The notes: generated from the sequence alone by a model not told the origin. 64,000 nt of DNA from Verrucomicrobiales bacterium (GCA_016793885.1 JAEUHE010000203.1:1-64000); one strand, 5' to 3'. Positions 35,846 to 45,315 are shown, counted from the stretch's first letter. Translations and numbers: made by a program.

Positions 35846-37159
35846 ATGAACCCATCCACCGAACACAGCTGTGGATCCGCCGCCCATCTCTCCCGTCGAA
35901 CACTACTGAAATGGGGCGCTCTCGGAGGAATGACCTGGCTCACTCCCCTGGCCCGAACACTGGCTCGAGCGGAGGAAAAGGCGCCGCGCGGGAAGCCCGC
36001 CAAGGCCGTGATTCTCCTCTGGATGGCCGGCGGCCCCAGCCAGTTGGAAACCTTCGACCCGCACCCCGGAAAGAGCATCGCCCACGGCGCCAAGTCCATC
36101 AAGACTGCCCAGAGCGGGGTCCTGGTGGGTGAAGGATTGGATCAGATCGCCAGCCTCATGAACGACATCACGCTGGTGCGATCCGTGGTCAGCAAGGAAG
36201 CGGATCACGAACGGGCGGTCTACAATGTGAAGACCGGCTATCGCCCGAACCCAACCGTCATCCATCCCTCCATCGGAGCGGTGATCTGCCATCAACTCCC
36301 GGAAGACCCACTCGACATTCCACGTCATATTTCGATCCTGCCGGAAAACTGGCCCGCGCGCGGAGGCTACCTGGGAGCTCAATACGACGCCTTCCAGGTT
36401 TATGATCCGCAAGGGCCGATCCAGGATGTCGTGGCTCAGGTGGATTCGAAACGCCTGGACCAGCGCATGAGCAACCTGGCGGTGGTGGAAAAGGCATTCG
36501 CCGTCGGCCGACCTTCCAACCTGGAATCGAATCGCACACTCCACCAACTGTCCATGACGCGGGCTTTGAAGATCATGAGCTCGGCACAGCTGGCCGCCTT
36601 CGACGTGAAGCAAGCGCCAGCCAGCCAGCGTGCAGCGTATGGGGACACCCCCTTCGGGCGAAGTTGCCTGGCTGCTCTTCGACTCATCGAGACCGGTGTT
36701 CGCTGTGTGGAAGTCACCCTCAGCGGATGGGACACGCACGTGAACAATCACAAGCAGCAGCAACGCAACATCCAGATTCTCGATCCCGCCTTCGCGGCGC
36801 TGCTCCGGGATCTCAAGCAACGAAACTTGTTGGATTCCACCGTGGTCCTCTGCGGCGGGGAGTTCGGTCGAACACCGAAGCTCAATCCACTCGAGGGCAG
36901 GGATCACTGGCCGTACGGCTTCAGCGTGGCGATCGCCGGGGGCGGATTTCGAGCAGGCCATGTCAAAGGAGCAACCGATCCTGAAGGAGAGAAAAAAGAG
37001 CCCACGGATCCGGTCCGAGTCGAAGATCTGCACGCCACCATTCAACATAGCCTGGGCATCAACCCAGAGAAGGAGCTCATCACCCCCGTCGGCCGCCCCC
37101 TCACCCTCAGCGACGGCCGCATCCTTCGGGATTTGTTGCGCGTGGGTTCAAGGGGGTGA
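35846..37159 (+). CDS. DUF1501 protein, Tat-exported
   Basis: 437 aa. Twin-arginine signal SRRTLLKWGALGGMTWLTPLART. DUF1501 features: KAVILLWMAGGPSQLETFDPHPG, VRSVVSKEADHERAVYN, CVEVTLSGWDTHVNNHK and VVLCGGEFGRTPKLNP...GRDHWPYGFSVAIAGGG. The fold is alkaline-phosphatase/sulfatase-like and the reaction is not established. It starts 1 bp after the DUF1549/DUF1553 gene, forming the two-gene unit typical of PVC bacteria. A repeat element follows 27 bp after the stop. Confidence 0.9.
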   Translation: MNPSTEHSCGSAAHLSRRTLLKWGALGGMTWLTPLARTLARAEEKAPRGKPAKAVILLWMAGGPSQLETFDPHPGKSIAHGAKSIKTAQSGVLVGEGLDQIASLMNDITLVRSVVSKEADHERAVYNVKTGYRPNPTVIHPSIGAVICHQLPEDPLDIPRHISILPENWPARGGYLGAQYDAFQVYDPQGPIQDVVAQVDSKRLDQRMSNLAVVEKAFAVGRPSNLESNRTLHQLSMTRALKIMSSAQLAAFDVKQAPASQRAAYGDTPFGRSCLAALRLIETGVRCVEVTLSGWDTHVNNHKQQQRNIQILDPAFAALLRDLKQRNLLDSTVVLCGGEFGRTPKLNPLEGRDHWPYGFSVAIAGGGFRAGHVKGATDPEGEKKEPTDPVRVEDLHATIQHSLGINPEKELITPVGRPLTLSDGRILRDLLRVGSRG

Positions 37160-37186
37160 GGGTGTTTCCGATCCACCGGAAATTTC

Positions 37187-37302
37187 CGACTCCGTCGGAA
37201 TTGCGAAAGCTGTAGAGGGCTACAGCACTCCATATCGCTTCGCGCCAAAGGGGAGCATTTTGGAGTGCTGTAGCCCTCTACAGCTTTTCCGTCCCCCCGG
37301 AG
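37187..37302. repeat. Palindromic intergenic repeat family 1, copy 2
   Basis: Shows GACTCCGTCGGAA, then AAAGCTGTAGAGGGCTACAG with CACTCCA, and after a divergent loop TGGAGTGCTG with TAGCCCTCTACAGCTTTT and CCCCCCGG. The central arms pair perfectly over about 25 bp. The outer arm on the right is degraded compared with copies 1 and 3. Confidence 0.85.
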
Positions 37303-37389
37303 GGAGGATCGCCAAAGGTAAAAGTGCGTCGCTAGCTCTGAGTGACCTCCTTAGGGACCGCACACTCGCGAGCCCCAAGCAAGGAGATG

Positions 37390-37487
37390 TTAGCCGCAAG
37401 AAACGTAAAAGGACGAAAGAAAACTCGACCTAGGAAATCACAAACTCTGCTTCCTCGTTTTTCGTCGTCTTTCGCTTTTTGCGGCTA
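37390..37487. repeat. Imperfect long inverted repeat (GTTAGCCGCAA arms)
   Basis: GTTAGCCGCAAGAAACGTAA at the left and TTTCGCTTTTTGCGGCTAAC at the right pair imperfectly along about 35 bp. It lies between the convergent DUF1501 and P-ATPase genes and could act in both directions as a terminator. The rest of 37303-37620 holds no gene. Confidence 0.6.
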
Positions 37488-37620
37488 ACGCCCTCTCTCC
37501 ACTCGCGGCCCCAGCCCCAGCGCGGTTTGAGGAGCTTCCTCCAATGCTTACCATCCAAGTCATCCGGAAAAAACCGCGGTGACAACTGCCCCTCGTCTTT
37601 TCGCCAGTTGTCCGAGATCC

Positions 37621-40008
37621 TCACTTCTTCACTCGCAACAGCCGGAGCGAATTACCGATCACGAGCACATCCGATAGCCCCATCGAGAGGGCACACAGCA
37701 TCGGGTTCATGAACCCCAACGCGGCCAGCGGCACCGCCAGGGCGTTGTAAACAAAAGCCCAGAATAGGTTCTGCCGGATGATGCGCAGCGTTGCTCCAGC
37801 CAGGGAAAGGCTTTCAGGCACCGCGTGCAAATCAGCCCGCAACAACACCAGATCCGCTGACTCGCGCGCAATATCACTCGCCCGGGTGACCGCGATGCCG
37901 AGGTCCGCCTGAGCCAACGCCGGCGCGTCGTTAATCCCATCGCCCACAAACGCCACCCGATGTCCCTGCGCCTGCAGCTGCTTCAGCAAGTCGGCCTTAC
38001 TCTCCGGCTTCACCTCCGCGAACACTTCGGCCTCAGCCAAACCCACAGCCAGTCCGATCCCGCGCGCAGCGGCCACGCTATCCCCGGACACCATGCGCAC
38101 CGCTAAGCCCCGATCGCGAAGTTCTTGGACCACCGCCTTCGCTTCCTCCTTGGGTTGATCACGCAGGGCGAAATAGAGAACCGCACGATCTCCGACCCAC
38201 AGGCACAGCACGGTGGCCCCGGAACTCAGCCACATCTCCACGGCCGATCGAACCTCAGGAGCGAGGCTAGCCGACCCGTGAGTCCACGCGAGCGATCCAA
38301 GCCGAACTTCAGTCGCTGCCTTCCAAGATCCACCCCCCGCGGATAGGAGAGCCCCTGAACCTGAACCTCGATATTCCTTCCACCCGTCGAGCTTCATCCG
38401 TTCCGCAGACAAGCCGGCAATCGCTTGGCTCAGCGGATGGCTGGAGGGTGCCGCGAGACTCGAAGCGACCGCCAACCAGGTAGCGGTTTCAGCCTCCGAC
38501 TCAGAGAGCGAAGCAGAACGCGTCTCCATGACCGTCGGACGCCCACTCGTCAGCGTGCCGGTCTTATCGAAGAGCACAGTCGTGATCCGTCCCGCCTTCT
38601 CGAGGGCGATGGCGTCGCGCAACAAAATCCCCCGTCGAGCGGCCGCGTTCGACGCCGCCATCAAGGCCGCGGGCGTCGCAAGTCCCATCGCACAGGGACA
38701 AGCGATGATCAACACCGCCGTGGCATGAATCACCGCGTTGGCCCAGGGCTCAGCCGAGACCGGCACCACCCAAAGCCACGACGACAGCGCGCGCGACAGC
38801 CCTGCCGCCGCCTCCGGCCAAAATCCCCAGAACAAAAAGGTCGCCAGCGCGACGAACACCACCACCGGCACAAACACCTGAGTCACGCGATCCGCCAACC
38901 GCTGAATGCTCGCCCGACTCGACTGCGCCCGGCGGACCGCGGCAATGATCTGAGCCAGTGCCGTGGCCTCCCCCAACGCGGTCACTCGAAACACGAGTCG
39001 TCCATCCAGATTCGTGGTTCCTGCGTACAGCCGGGTGCCCAGCTTCTTCGCCACCGGGATGGATTCCCCAGTCAACATCGACTCGTCGACCGCCGACTCA
39101 CCTTCTGCCACCAAACCATCGGTCGGGATGCGATCCCCAGGACGCAGCACCACTTCTTGGTCGGGCATCAACTCGGCAATGGGAACCTCTCGTTCCTCCC
39201 CGTTCGGCATCCGCCTCCGCGCTGTGGAAGGAGCCAGGTGCAACAGCGCTCGCAGCGCACCCTCCGCCTGACGGCTCACGCGGGTTTCGATCCAGTGTCC
39301 GAGGCTGATGAACGTGAGAATCGCCGCCGTCTCCATGAAATACAAATGGCCGGGACGATGCAGAATCCAGGACACCGCGCTGAACAGATAGGCCGCGGAG
39401 GCTCCGAGGGTCACGAGCAAATCCATTCCGAACGCACCCACCTTCAACTGTTGCCAGGCACCGCGCGCAAAGCGGGATCCGCAACCCAGCCAGGCGATGG
39501 TGGCCAGCACGAAGCCAAGCGTATGAAACGTGGGGCTTCCGTGTGCGGAGAAAATCCATTCGCCGATCATCAGCGGCAGTGTGCAGATCGCCCCCAGAAC
39601 CGTGTTAAAACCCCATCCTTTCCAGGAAAATCGGGGGGACGGTTCCGCTACGGTCGATTCCGAAAGCACTTTCGCGGGATAGCCCGCCGCCGACACCGCA
39701 GCCGCGACCGCCGTATCGGGCATCGGCACCGCGTCTTTCCACCACACAGTCAGGCTATCCTTCTCAGGAAGTGCCTCCGCGATCGAGACCCCTGCCACAC
39801 TCAGAGCGGCTTCGCGCACGTGGCGCGCGCAGTTGCCGCAGGTCATCCCCGTCACTCGAAACCGGCTCATGCGACTACCTGCGGGGGGAAGTGGAGCTGC
39901 AGGCGGAGGTGAAGGTGGAGGAACGGCAGAGGGAGTCGGCTCCGAGGGTTTGCGGGCCGCCGCGCCCGCGCCTCGGGGCTTAAAGCGAATGTCGATAGAA
40001 TCGGCCAC
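37621..40008 (-). CDS. copA: Copper-type P1B ATPase
   Basis: 795 aa from a GTG at 40008; an ATG at 39870 would remove a Pro-rich leader. One heavy-metal-associated domain carries VTGMTCGNC (C57, C60). The metal-channel motif is IIACPCAMGLATP (CPC about 434-436). The phosphorylation site is LFDKTGTLTSGRPT, the P1B His-Pro motif is SHPLSQ and the hinge GDGINDAPALAQADLGIAV. Eight membrane helices fit the hydropathy. CPC plus HMA suggests Cu(I) export, with the exact metal inferred. No copper chaperone or regulator is adjacent. Confidence 0.94.
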   Translation of the reverse strand: MADSIDIRFKPRGAGAAARKPSEPTPSAVPPPSPPPAAPLPPAGSRMSRFRVTGMTCGNCARHVREAALSVAGVSIAEALPEKDSLTVWWKDAVPMPDTAVAAAVSAAGYPAKVLSESTVAEPSPRFSWKGWGFNTVLGAICTLPLMIGEWIFSAHGSPTFHTLGFVLATIAWLGCGSRFARGAWQQLKVGAFGMDLLVTLGASAAYLFSAVSWILHRPGHLYFMETAAILTFISLGHWIETRVSRQAEGALRALLHLAPSTARRRMPNGEEREVPIAELMPDQEVVLRPGDRIPTDGLVAEGESAVDESMLTGESIPVAKKLGTRLYAGTTNLDGRLVFRVTALGEATALAQIIAAVRRAQSSRASIQRLADRVTQVFVPVVVFVALATFLFWGFWPEAAAGLSRALSSWLWVVPVSAEPWANAVIHATAVLIIACPCAMGLATPAALMAASNAAARRGILLRDAIALEKAGRITTVLFDKTGTLTSGRPTVMETRSASLSESEAETATWLAVASSLAAPSSHPLSQAIAGLSAERMKLDGWKEYRGSGSGALLSAGGGSWKAATEVRLGSLAWTHGSASLAPEVRSAVEMWLSSGATVLCLWVGDRAVLYFALRDQPKEEAKAVVQELRDRGLAVRMVSGDSVAAARGIGLAVGLAEAEVFAEVKPESKADLLKQLQAQGHRVAFVGDGINDAPALAQADLGIAVTRASDIARESADLVLLRADLHAVPESLSLAGATLRIIRQNLFWAFVYNALAVPLAALGFMNPMLCALSMGLSDVLVIGNSLRLLRVKK

Positions 40009-40359
40009 CTGCTCAGTATGGAGTCTGCGGACTGGATGGCAACGTGGGAAAACACGTGGAAAACCCCCGGTTTGCGAGCCAATGGGACGCGCTCTATGGA
40101 CTGCTTGTGGAGATTTGAGTTGGGTGAGACCGGGGGATCCCGACTCCGTCGGTGCCGAAAAGCTGTAGAGGGCTACAGCACTCCAAATAGCGTCCCGGCC
40201 GCGCGGGGCGTCATGGAGTGCGGTAGCCCTCTACCGCTTTCGTCCCCCCGACGGAGTCGGCCCCACTAAAAATCTAGCCCATTTCAAACCCTCCGCCCCC
40301 ACCGCGATTCTCGATTGCCCACGCGGCCTCTTCCCGTTTAGCCTTACCCCGAACGACTC
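40009..40359. other. Intergenic region between copA and leuB with a repeat element
   Basis: Divergent promoters for copA and leuB should lie here. No good -10/-35 pair was found by eye. It contains a family 2 fragment (CTCTATGGACTGC near 40092) and family 1 copy 3. Confidence 0.5.
40131..40264. repeat. Palindromic intergenic repeat family 1, copy 3
   Basis: Starts GGGGGATCCCGACTCCGTCGG and ends CCCCCCGACGGAGTCGG. Inside are AAAGCTGTAGAGGGCTACAG and GGTAGCCCTCTACCGCTTTC flanking CACTCCAAAT / CATGGAGTGC. Almost the same layout as copy 1, with a different central loop. Confidence 0.85.
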
Positions 40360-41472
40360 ATGAAGACTTATCAGATTGCAGCTTTGGCAGGTGATGGAAT
40401 CGGACCCGAAGTGATGCGCGAAGCCATTCGCGTCCTTCGCGCGGTCGAACAAGCATTCAACCTCTCGTTCCAAGTGACCGAGGCGCCGGTGGGCTGGGCG
40501 GGAATCGATGCCGCCGGCAAAGCGCTCCCCGACGCCACCCTCGAACTCTGCCGCAAATCCGACTCCATTCTGTTCGGCTCGGTCGGATTGCCCGATCGCG
40601 ATCCCACGATCCCCAAGGAAGAACGCCCCGAACGCGCCGCCCTGCTCCGTATCCGCAAGGAATTCGGTCTCTTCGCCAATCTCCGCCCCGTCCAATTGCC
40701 CAAGGCCCTTTCGCACTCCTGCCCACTCAAGCTCGAGCGGCAAGGCGAAGGCATTGATGTCCTGGTCGTCCGCGAACTCACGGGCGGCATGTACTTTGGA
40801 CAACCGAAGAAAACCGAGACGATCTCCCCGGGTGTCCAACGTGCGACCGATACGATGGTCTACACCACTCCGGAGATCGAACGGATCGCCCACGTCGCTT
40901 TCAAAGCGGCACGCTTGCGCCGAAAGAAGCTCACCAGCATCGACAAGGCGAATGTGCTGGAGAACGGAATTCTGTGGCGTGAAGTCGTTACTCGCATTGG
41001 CAAGGAGTATCCCGATGTCGCTCTGGAGCACATGTTCGTCGATAACGGAGCGATGCAGCTCATGCTGCGCCCGACTCAGTTCGACGTGATGCTCTGCGAG
41101 AATATGTTCGGCGACATTCTGAGTGACGAAGCCGCTGCCTTGGCCGGATCCCTGGGAATGCTGCCCAGCGCCAGCCTGGGCGCCACCGCCGGGGAACAGA
41201 CCTTCGGTTTCTACGAACCCGCCGGCGGTACGGCCCCGGATATCGCCGGGAAGAACCTCGCCAATCCCATCGCCCAGATCCTCTCGGTGTCGCTCATGCT
41301 CCGCTACAGCTTCGGCTTAAACGAAGCGGCGCAATCGATCGATCGAGCCGTTGGGACTGTCATCGCAGGAGGCCTCCGCACCGGAGATATTTATCAGGCG
41401 GCTGATACCGGCTCGCGCAAAGTGGGGACCAGCGAAATGGGCGGCGCGATCGCCCAGGCGATCCGGAAGTAA
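40360..41472 (+). CDS. leuB: 3-isopropylmalate dehydrogenase
   Basis: 370 aa. N-terminal AALAGDGIGPEVMREAIRVL, substrate-loop arginines in RPERAALLRIRKEFGLFANLRP, VVRELTGGMYFGQPK, and the nucleotide/metal block VDNGAMQLMLRP...TQFDVMLCENMFGDILSDEAAALAGSLGMLPSA. The ENMFGDILSD sequence is typical of LeuB rather than isocitrate dehydrogenase. It catalyses the third step of leucine synthesis. No other leu gene adjoins it. Confidence 0.96.
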   Translation: MKTYQIAALAGDGIGPEVMREAIRVLRAVEQAFNLSFQVTEAPVGWAGIDAAGKALPDATLELCRKSDSILFGSVGLPDRDPTIPKEERPERAALLRIRKEFGLFANLRPVQLPKALSHSCPLKLERQGEGIDVLVVRELTGGMYFGQPKKTETISPGVQRATDTMVYTTPEIERIAHVAFKAARLRRKKLTSIDKANVLENGILWREVVTRIGKEYPDVALEHMFVDNGAMQLMLRPTQFDVMLCENMFGDILSDEAAALAGSLGMLPSASLGATAGEQTFGFYEPAGGTAPDIAGKNLANPIAQILSVSLMLRYSFGLNEAAQSIDRAVGTVIAGGLRTGDIYQAADTGSRKVGTSEMGGAIAQAIRK

Positions 41473-41521
41473 AAAGGCAGCGCCACGGTCCGACAGCCTC
41501 CCCATGAACTCTTTCCTCTCC

Positions 41522-41605
41522 GCGTTCTCCGCGCCTCCGCGAGAGATTTCGGCAGTCCTTCCGAGGCAGGGGAGGGATCTTTTCTCGCGGAGGCGCCGAG
41601 AACGC
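41522..41605. repeat. Inverted repeat between leuB and the DinG-like gene
   Basis: GCGTTCTCCGCGCCTCCGCG followed by AGAG at the left pairs with CTCGCGGAGGCGCCGAGAACGC at the right, with about 35 bp between. It separates convergent genes and could terminate both. CTCCGCG/GCGTTCTC units of this type recur in many bacterial intergenic regions. Confidence 0.65.
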
Positions 41606-41629
41606 ACACAGTGCAGGCGGGGTGCGCGG

Positions 41630-43789
41630 CTAAACGATCTCTACAGGACACTTGGGCAAGGCATCCAAAAAGGCCTGCCCATAACGCTTCACCAATAGAC
41701 GATTGTCTAGAATCACCACGATGCCCTGATCGCTCTTGGAACGGATCAGTCGTCCGACCCCCTGGCGGAACTTGAGAATCGCCTCGGGAAGAGAGAACTC
41801 GAAGAAAGAGTTTCCCCCGCGAGCTTCAATGGCTTCAACTCGAGCCTGGATCAGCGGGTGATCGGGAACGGCGAACGGCAGCCGTGTGATGATCACGTTC
41901 GACAACGCTTCTCCCGGAACATCCACGCCCTGCCAAAAGCTGTCGGTGCCGAAGAGCACCGAGTTCACGTCCGCCCTGAATTTCTCGAGCATGGCCGAGC
42001 GCGGAGTGCCGGTCCCCTGGACAAAGCAATCCAATCCCAATCGATTAAAAAACGGCTCCATGCTCTCGCCCAACTCCTGCATCAGGCGGGTGTTGGTAAA
42101 GAGCACAATCGCTTTGCCGTGGGTTTTCTCGATGAAGTGTTCCATCCAATGAACCAAGGCATCGCGATACCCCGCATCCCGTGGATCGGGCATCTTGGAC
42201 ACCACGAACACCTTCATCTGGTTCTCGTAGTCGAAAGGGGAGCCCACCTGCAAAAGTCGGGACGATTCAGCTCCCACCCGACCGGCGAAATAAGCGAGCG
42301 GTGAGCCTTTGGAACCCGAGCCTCCTCGAGAACGCGCCGCAGCCCGCTTCTCGCTTCCTTCCGAGCTGTCCTTCCGTGCAGTCAACCCTTCGGCAACGGC
42401 CAGGGTGGCGCTGGTCATGATGACCGAGGTACCGCTCTCGTAAAGTCGACGACGTAAAAACTCCGCCACATCCACTGGCGCGGCGTTGAGGGTCAAGTTG
42501 CGCTGATACCGCCCCCCGCGCTCCACCCAGTACACGTACTTCTCCGCCGATTGACTCAGGAAGGTGGCCACTTCCTCCCGAAGCTCTCCCAGTCGACGGT
42601 TGCATTCCATCAACTCCTGTCCGATCTCTGCGTCGGAGGAGGTCTCGATCAAATGGACGATGCTCTCCCGCAACGATTGAATGCCCAAGGTGAGAGTGTC
42701 CGGCACCAAGTCAGGTTGCCGAATCCGCAACTCGGACCAACCCCGGCGAGGTGCGCCCCCTTCCTTTTCAGCGGAATCCGACCCCGGTTGGTCCTTCGAA
42801 TCGCGCGCGGCCAGCGAGGAACACGCTTCCTCGACTCCATCGAAAAACGCCTCAGCCCGATCCATCAATTCGGCGACCTTGCTAACCGACGGTCCCTGCC
42901 TCAGTGACGCGAGCAGCCCTTTTTGAGATTTGGGATTGTACAGCCGACCCAAGGCAAAGCGAAGCTGCCCACTGGAGACACTCAAACCCACATGTCGCGA
43001 AGCGGTGGATTCAACCGTGTGGGCCTCGTCAAAGATCACGAAGTCATTCTTAAACAGAATCCCGCCCTCCTTCTCTTCCGCCCCCGACAGCAGCGAGAAG
43101 AAAAGAGTGTGGTTCAGCACCAGGACGTCGGAGCTGAGAATCCGACTGCGCGCCCGCTGAAAGAAGCAGGCGCCGTTCTGCTTGGCAAAATCCGAACTGT
43201 GACCGCAGGTCTTGGGAGTGCACAACCCGCGCTCCGAACAGACGCTGGCCCAAACCTTGGCATCGGGCTCGATTTGAAAATCAGACAGGCTGCCATCCTG
43301 GGTCACCGCCGCCCATTCCTTGATGCGCTGGAGCTCCGCCGCCTCAGGCGACGTGAACAAGCTCTCGGACTCCTTCAAAGCCTTCTGCAGACGGCGGAGG
43401 CAGAGATAGTTGGATCGACCCTTGAGCATCGCATACTGAAAGGGAGCCGGCAGCAGCTTCTGCAGCAGCGGAAGGTCCTTTTGGGTGAGCTGCTCTTGGA
43501 GATTGATCGTGTGAGTGCAAATGATCGCCTTCTTCTTCTCCGCGACCGCGTACAGGATGGCTGGAATGAGGTAGGCCAGGCTCTTCCCCACTCCGGTGCC
43601 TGCTTCCACGGCCAAGTGCCGTTTATCGACCAAGGCTTGAGCCACCGCCACGGCCATTTGCTGCTGCTGGGGCCGATACTCAAAGCCCGGCCCCTGGGAG
43701 AGCAACCCGTCCGGGGAAAAGATCGCTCCGACCTGTTCCACGAGCCCGCCGGTTCCGGCCCCCGGTAAATGGTCGTGCAGACTAATCAT
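41630..43789 (-). CDS. DinG/XPD-like ATP-dependent DNA helicase
   Basis: 719 aa. Walker A is VEAGTGVGKS (62-70). Walker B reads FDEAH (DEAH 254-257). Four iron-sulphur ligands are suggested by C130 (YLCLRRL), C184, C190/C195 (CSERGLCTPKTC) and C208 (ACFFQ). C-terminal motifs: ALVLFTNTRL-like region, FGTDSFWQGVDVPGEALSNVIITRLPF and FRQGVGRLIRSKSDQG with the Q-R-G-R arginine finger. It would unwind DNA 5' to 3' in repair or R-loop removal. No exonuclease domain is present. Confidence 0.93.
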   Translation of the reverse strand: MISLHDHLPGAGTGGLVEQVGAIFSPDGLLSQGPGFEYRPQQQQMAVAVAQALVDKRHLAVEAGTGVGKSLAYLIPAILYAVAEKKKAIICTHTINLQEQLTQKDLPLLQKLLPAPFQYAMLKGRSNYLCLRRLQKALKESESLFTSPEAAELQRIKEWAAVTQDGSLSDFQIEPDAKVWASVCSERGLCTPKTCGHSSDFAKQNGACFFQRARSRILSSDVLVLNHTLFFSLLSGAEEKEGGILFKNDFVIFDEAHTVESTASRHVGLSVSSGQLRFALGRLYNPKSQKGLLASLRQGPSVSKVAELMDRAEAFFDGVEEACSSLAARDSKDQPGSDSAEKEGGAPRRGWSELRIRQPDLVPDTLTLGIQSLRESIVHLIETSSDAEIGQELMECNRRLGELREEVATFLSQSAEKYVYWVERGGRYQRNLTLNAAPVDVAEFLRRRLYESGTSVIMTSATLAVAEGLTARKDSSEGSEKRAAARSRGGSGSKGSPLAYFAGRVGAESSRLLQVGSPFDYENQMKVFVVSKMPDPRDAGYRDALVHWMEHFIEKTHGKAIVLFTNTRLMQELGESMEPFFNRLGLDCFVQGTGTPRSAMLEKFRADVNSVLFGTDSFWQGVDVPGEALSNVIITRLPFAVPDHPLIQARVEAIEARGGNSFFEFSLPEAILKFRQGVGRLIRSKSDQGIVVILDNRLLVKRYGQAFLDALPKCPVEIV

Positions 43790-43837
43790 GGACGGCGTGA
43801 GAAGACATCAGCACAACGATCGTCGAGCCGACCTGGA

Positions 43838-44527
43838 TCAGGTCTCGCGCGGGCGGCGAACCACCACTTCAAACGGCGATTGATTCTTCACGATCATGTT
43901 CGCCGGGAGAATACTGCGCCAATGGACATTGGGATAGATGACCGAGTTCCGTCCGAGAATCGACCCCGGGCTCAGCACCGCATTGCACCCCACGTCGACC
44001 AAATCTCCCACCAACGCGCCAAACTTGCGCAGCCCGGTATCGTGAGGTTTGCCATCGATGTCGTCGATCAGGATGGTCCCCGGAACCAGCTTCACATTGG
44101 AAATCTTGACCCCTGCGCCCAGGTGAGCCTTGAAGCCAAGAATCGAATCTCCGACGTAGTTGAAATGAGGCACCGTGGCACCGTTGAACAGAACCGCATT
44201 CTTGAGTTCGCAGGAATTTCCCACGACGCAGTTGTCACCGATGATGACATCCTCGCGCAGGTAAGCGTTGTGGCGAATCTGACAGTTCTTTCCGATGATG
44301 GCCGGTCCCTTGATCATGACGCCATCCTCGATCACGGTGCCTTCGCCTATCACCACGCCGGCACCGATAAACACCCGCCCCTCGCAGCGAGGGCGCTGTT
44401 CCGGCTTCACTCTCGCCTTGAGATAGGGAGCAATCTTCGGCAAGGCTTCCCACGCATATTGGCATCCCTCGAAAAGGGCGGCGTGCTCGGTTTCGTTTAA
44501 ATTGAACAGGTCCGATGGACTGAACAT
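43838..44527 (-). CDS. Left-handed beta-helix transferase/nucleotidyltransferase-like protein
   Basis: 229 aa. Short helical N-terminus, then I-G hexapeptides (IGAGVVIGEGTVIEDGVMIKG, IGKNCQIRHNAYL, IGDNCVVGNSC), ending with ISNVKLVPG, DDIDGKPHDTGLRKFGALVGDLVDVGCNAVLSPG and HWRSILPANMIVKNQ. This resembles the C-terminal half of GlmU-like or UDP-GlcNAc diphosphorylase proteins. No N-terminal nucleotidyltransferase domain is visible, so it may be a partner acyltransferase. It lies 48 bp downstream of no same-strand partner but between rnc and the DinG-like gene, all on the minus strand. Confidence 0.75.
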   Translation of the reverse strand: MFSPSDLFNLNETEHAALFEGCQYAWEALPKIAPYLKARVKPEQRPRCEGRVFIGAGVVIGEGTVIEDGVMIKGPAIIGKNCQIRHNAYLREDVIIGDNCVVGNSCELKNAVLFNGATVPHFNYVGDSILGFKAHLGAGVKISNVKLVPGTILIDDIDGKPHDTGLRKFGALVGDLVDVGCNAVLSPGSILGRNSVIYPNVHWRSILPANMIVKNQSPFEVVVRRPRET

Positions 44528-44604
44528 GGGAGGAGATTACCAACCTGGACCGATTTGAAAAGCCCTCAATCTTAATCCGTGGGGGGGGAGGACGTGAAGG
44601 CCGT

Positions 44605-45306
44605 TCACTCGGCGGCTGGCTTGTGCTGCAAGGCCTTCAAGGCCGCGACGGCCGCCATGCTTTCCGCCTCTTTCTTGCTTTTTCCCAAACCTCGCCCCAA
44701 CTCAACCCCGCCATGTTTAACCCGACACTCGAAAAGACGGTCATGGTCAGGCCCACTGACCGAGGTTAGCTCATACTCGGGAGGATGGTTGGAGTTGGTC
44801 TGCAGGGTCTCCTGCAGTTCCCCCTTGGGGTTGTCCAGGTTGGGGATCTCAGTCAACTCACCGAACCCGCCGCGGAAGCACCGCAGGATAAACTCCCGGG
44901 CCGAGGCATAGCCGCCGTCGAGAAAAATTGCGCCGGTCACGGCTTCGAAGCAATCCGCCAGAGCCGATTGACGAACCCGGCCTCCGCTTAACTCCTCGCC
45001 GCGGCTGAGGATCAAGTGTCCACCGAGATCGAGGCGAAGGGCTTGAGCCGCCAGGGTGCGACGGTTCACCAACTGAGCCCTGGCTTTGGTCAGCGGACCC
45101 TCGCCAAAGCCGGGAAACTTGGAGAACAGCTCGTTGGTGATGACCAGGCCAAGAACCGCGTCGCCCAGGAACTCCAACCGCTGGTTGTGCTGGGCGCTAC
45201 CCGCCACATCGTGCGCCACCGAGGGATGCGTCAACGCGAGCGACAGAAGATCACTGCGCTCGAATCGATAGCCCAATCGTTCCTGCAATTCCGTTAGGTC
45301 CGACAC
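44605..45306 (-). CDS. rnc: Ribonuclease III
   Basis: 233 aa from a GTG start. RNase III signature QRLEFLGDAVLGLV (E45, D49), second acidic site ALADCFEAVTGAIFLDGG, then a dsRNA-binding domain in the C-terminal third (NPKGELQETLQ...KSKKEAESMAAVAALKAL). It cleaves double-stranded RNA, including rRNA precursors. It directly follows the zinc-ribbon gene (9 bp gap), which may share its transcript. Confidence 0.96.
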   Translation of the reverse strand: MSDLTELQERLGYRFERSDLLSLALTHPSVAHDVAGSAQHNQRLEFLGDAVLGLVITNELFSKFPGFGEGPLTKARAQLVNRRTLAAQALRLDLGGHLILSRGEELSGGRVRQSALADCFEAVTGAIFLDGGYASAREFILRCFRGGFGELTEIPNLDNPKGELQETLQTNSNHPPEYELTSVSGPDHDRLFECRVKHGGVELGRGLGKSKKEAESMAAVAALKALQHKPAAE

Positions 45307-45315
45307 ACCGTTGGG

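Noticed and set aside
38425-39912. 495-codon open frame on the + strand
   Set aside because: It lies opposite the copper ATPase, which has all family motifs; composition is typical of antisense frames in high-GC DNA.
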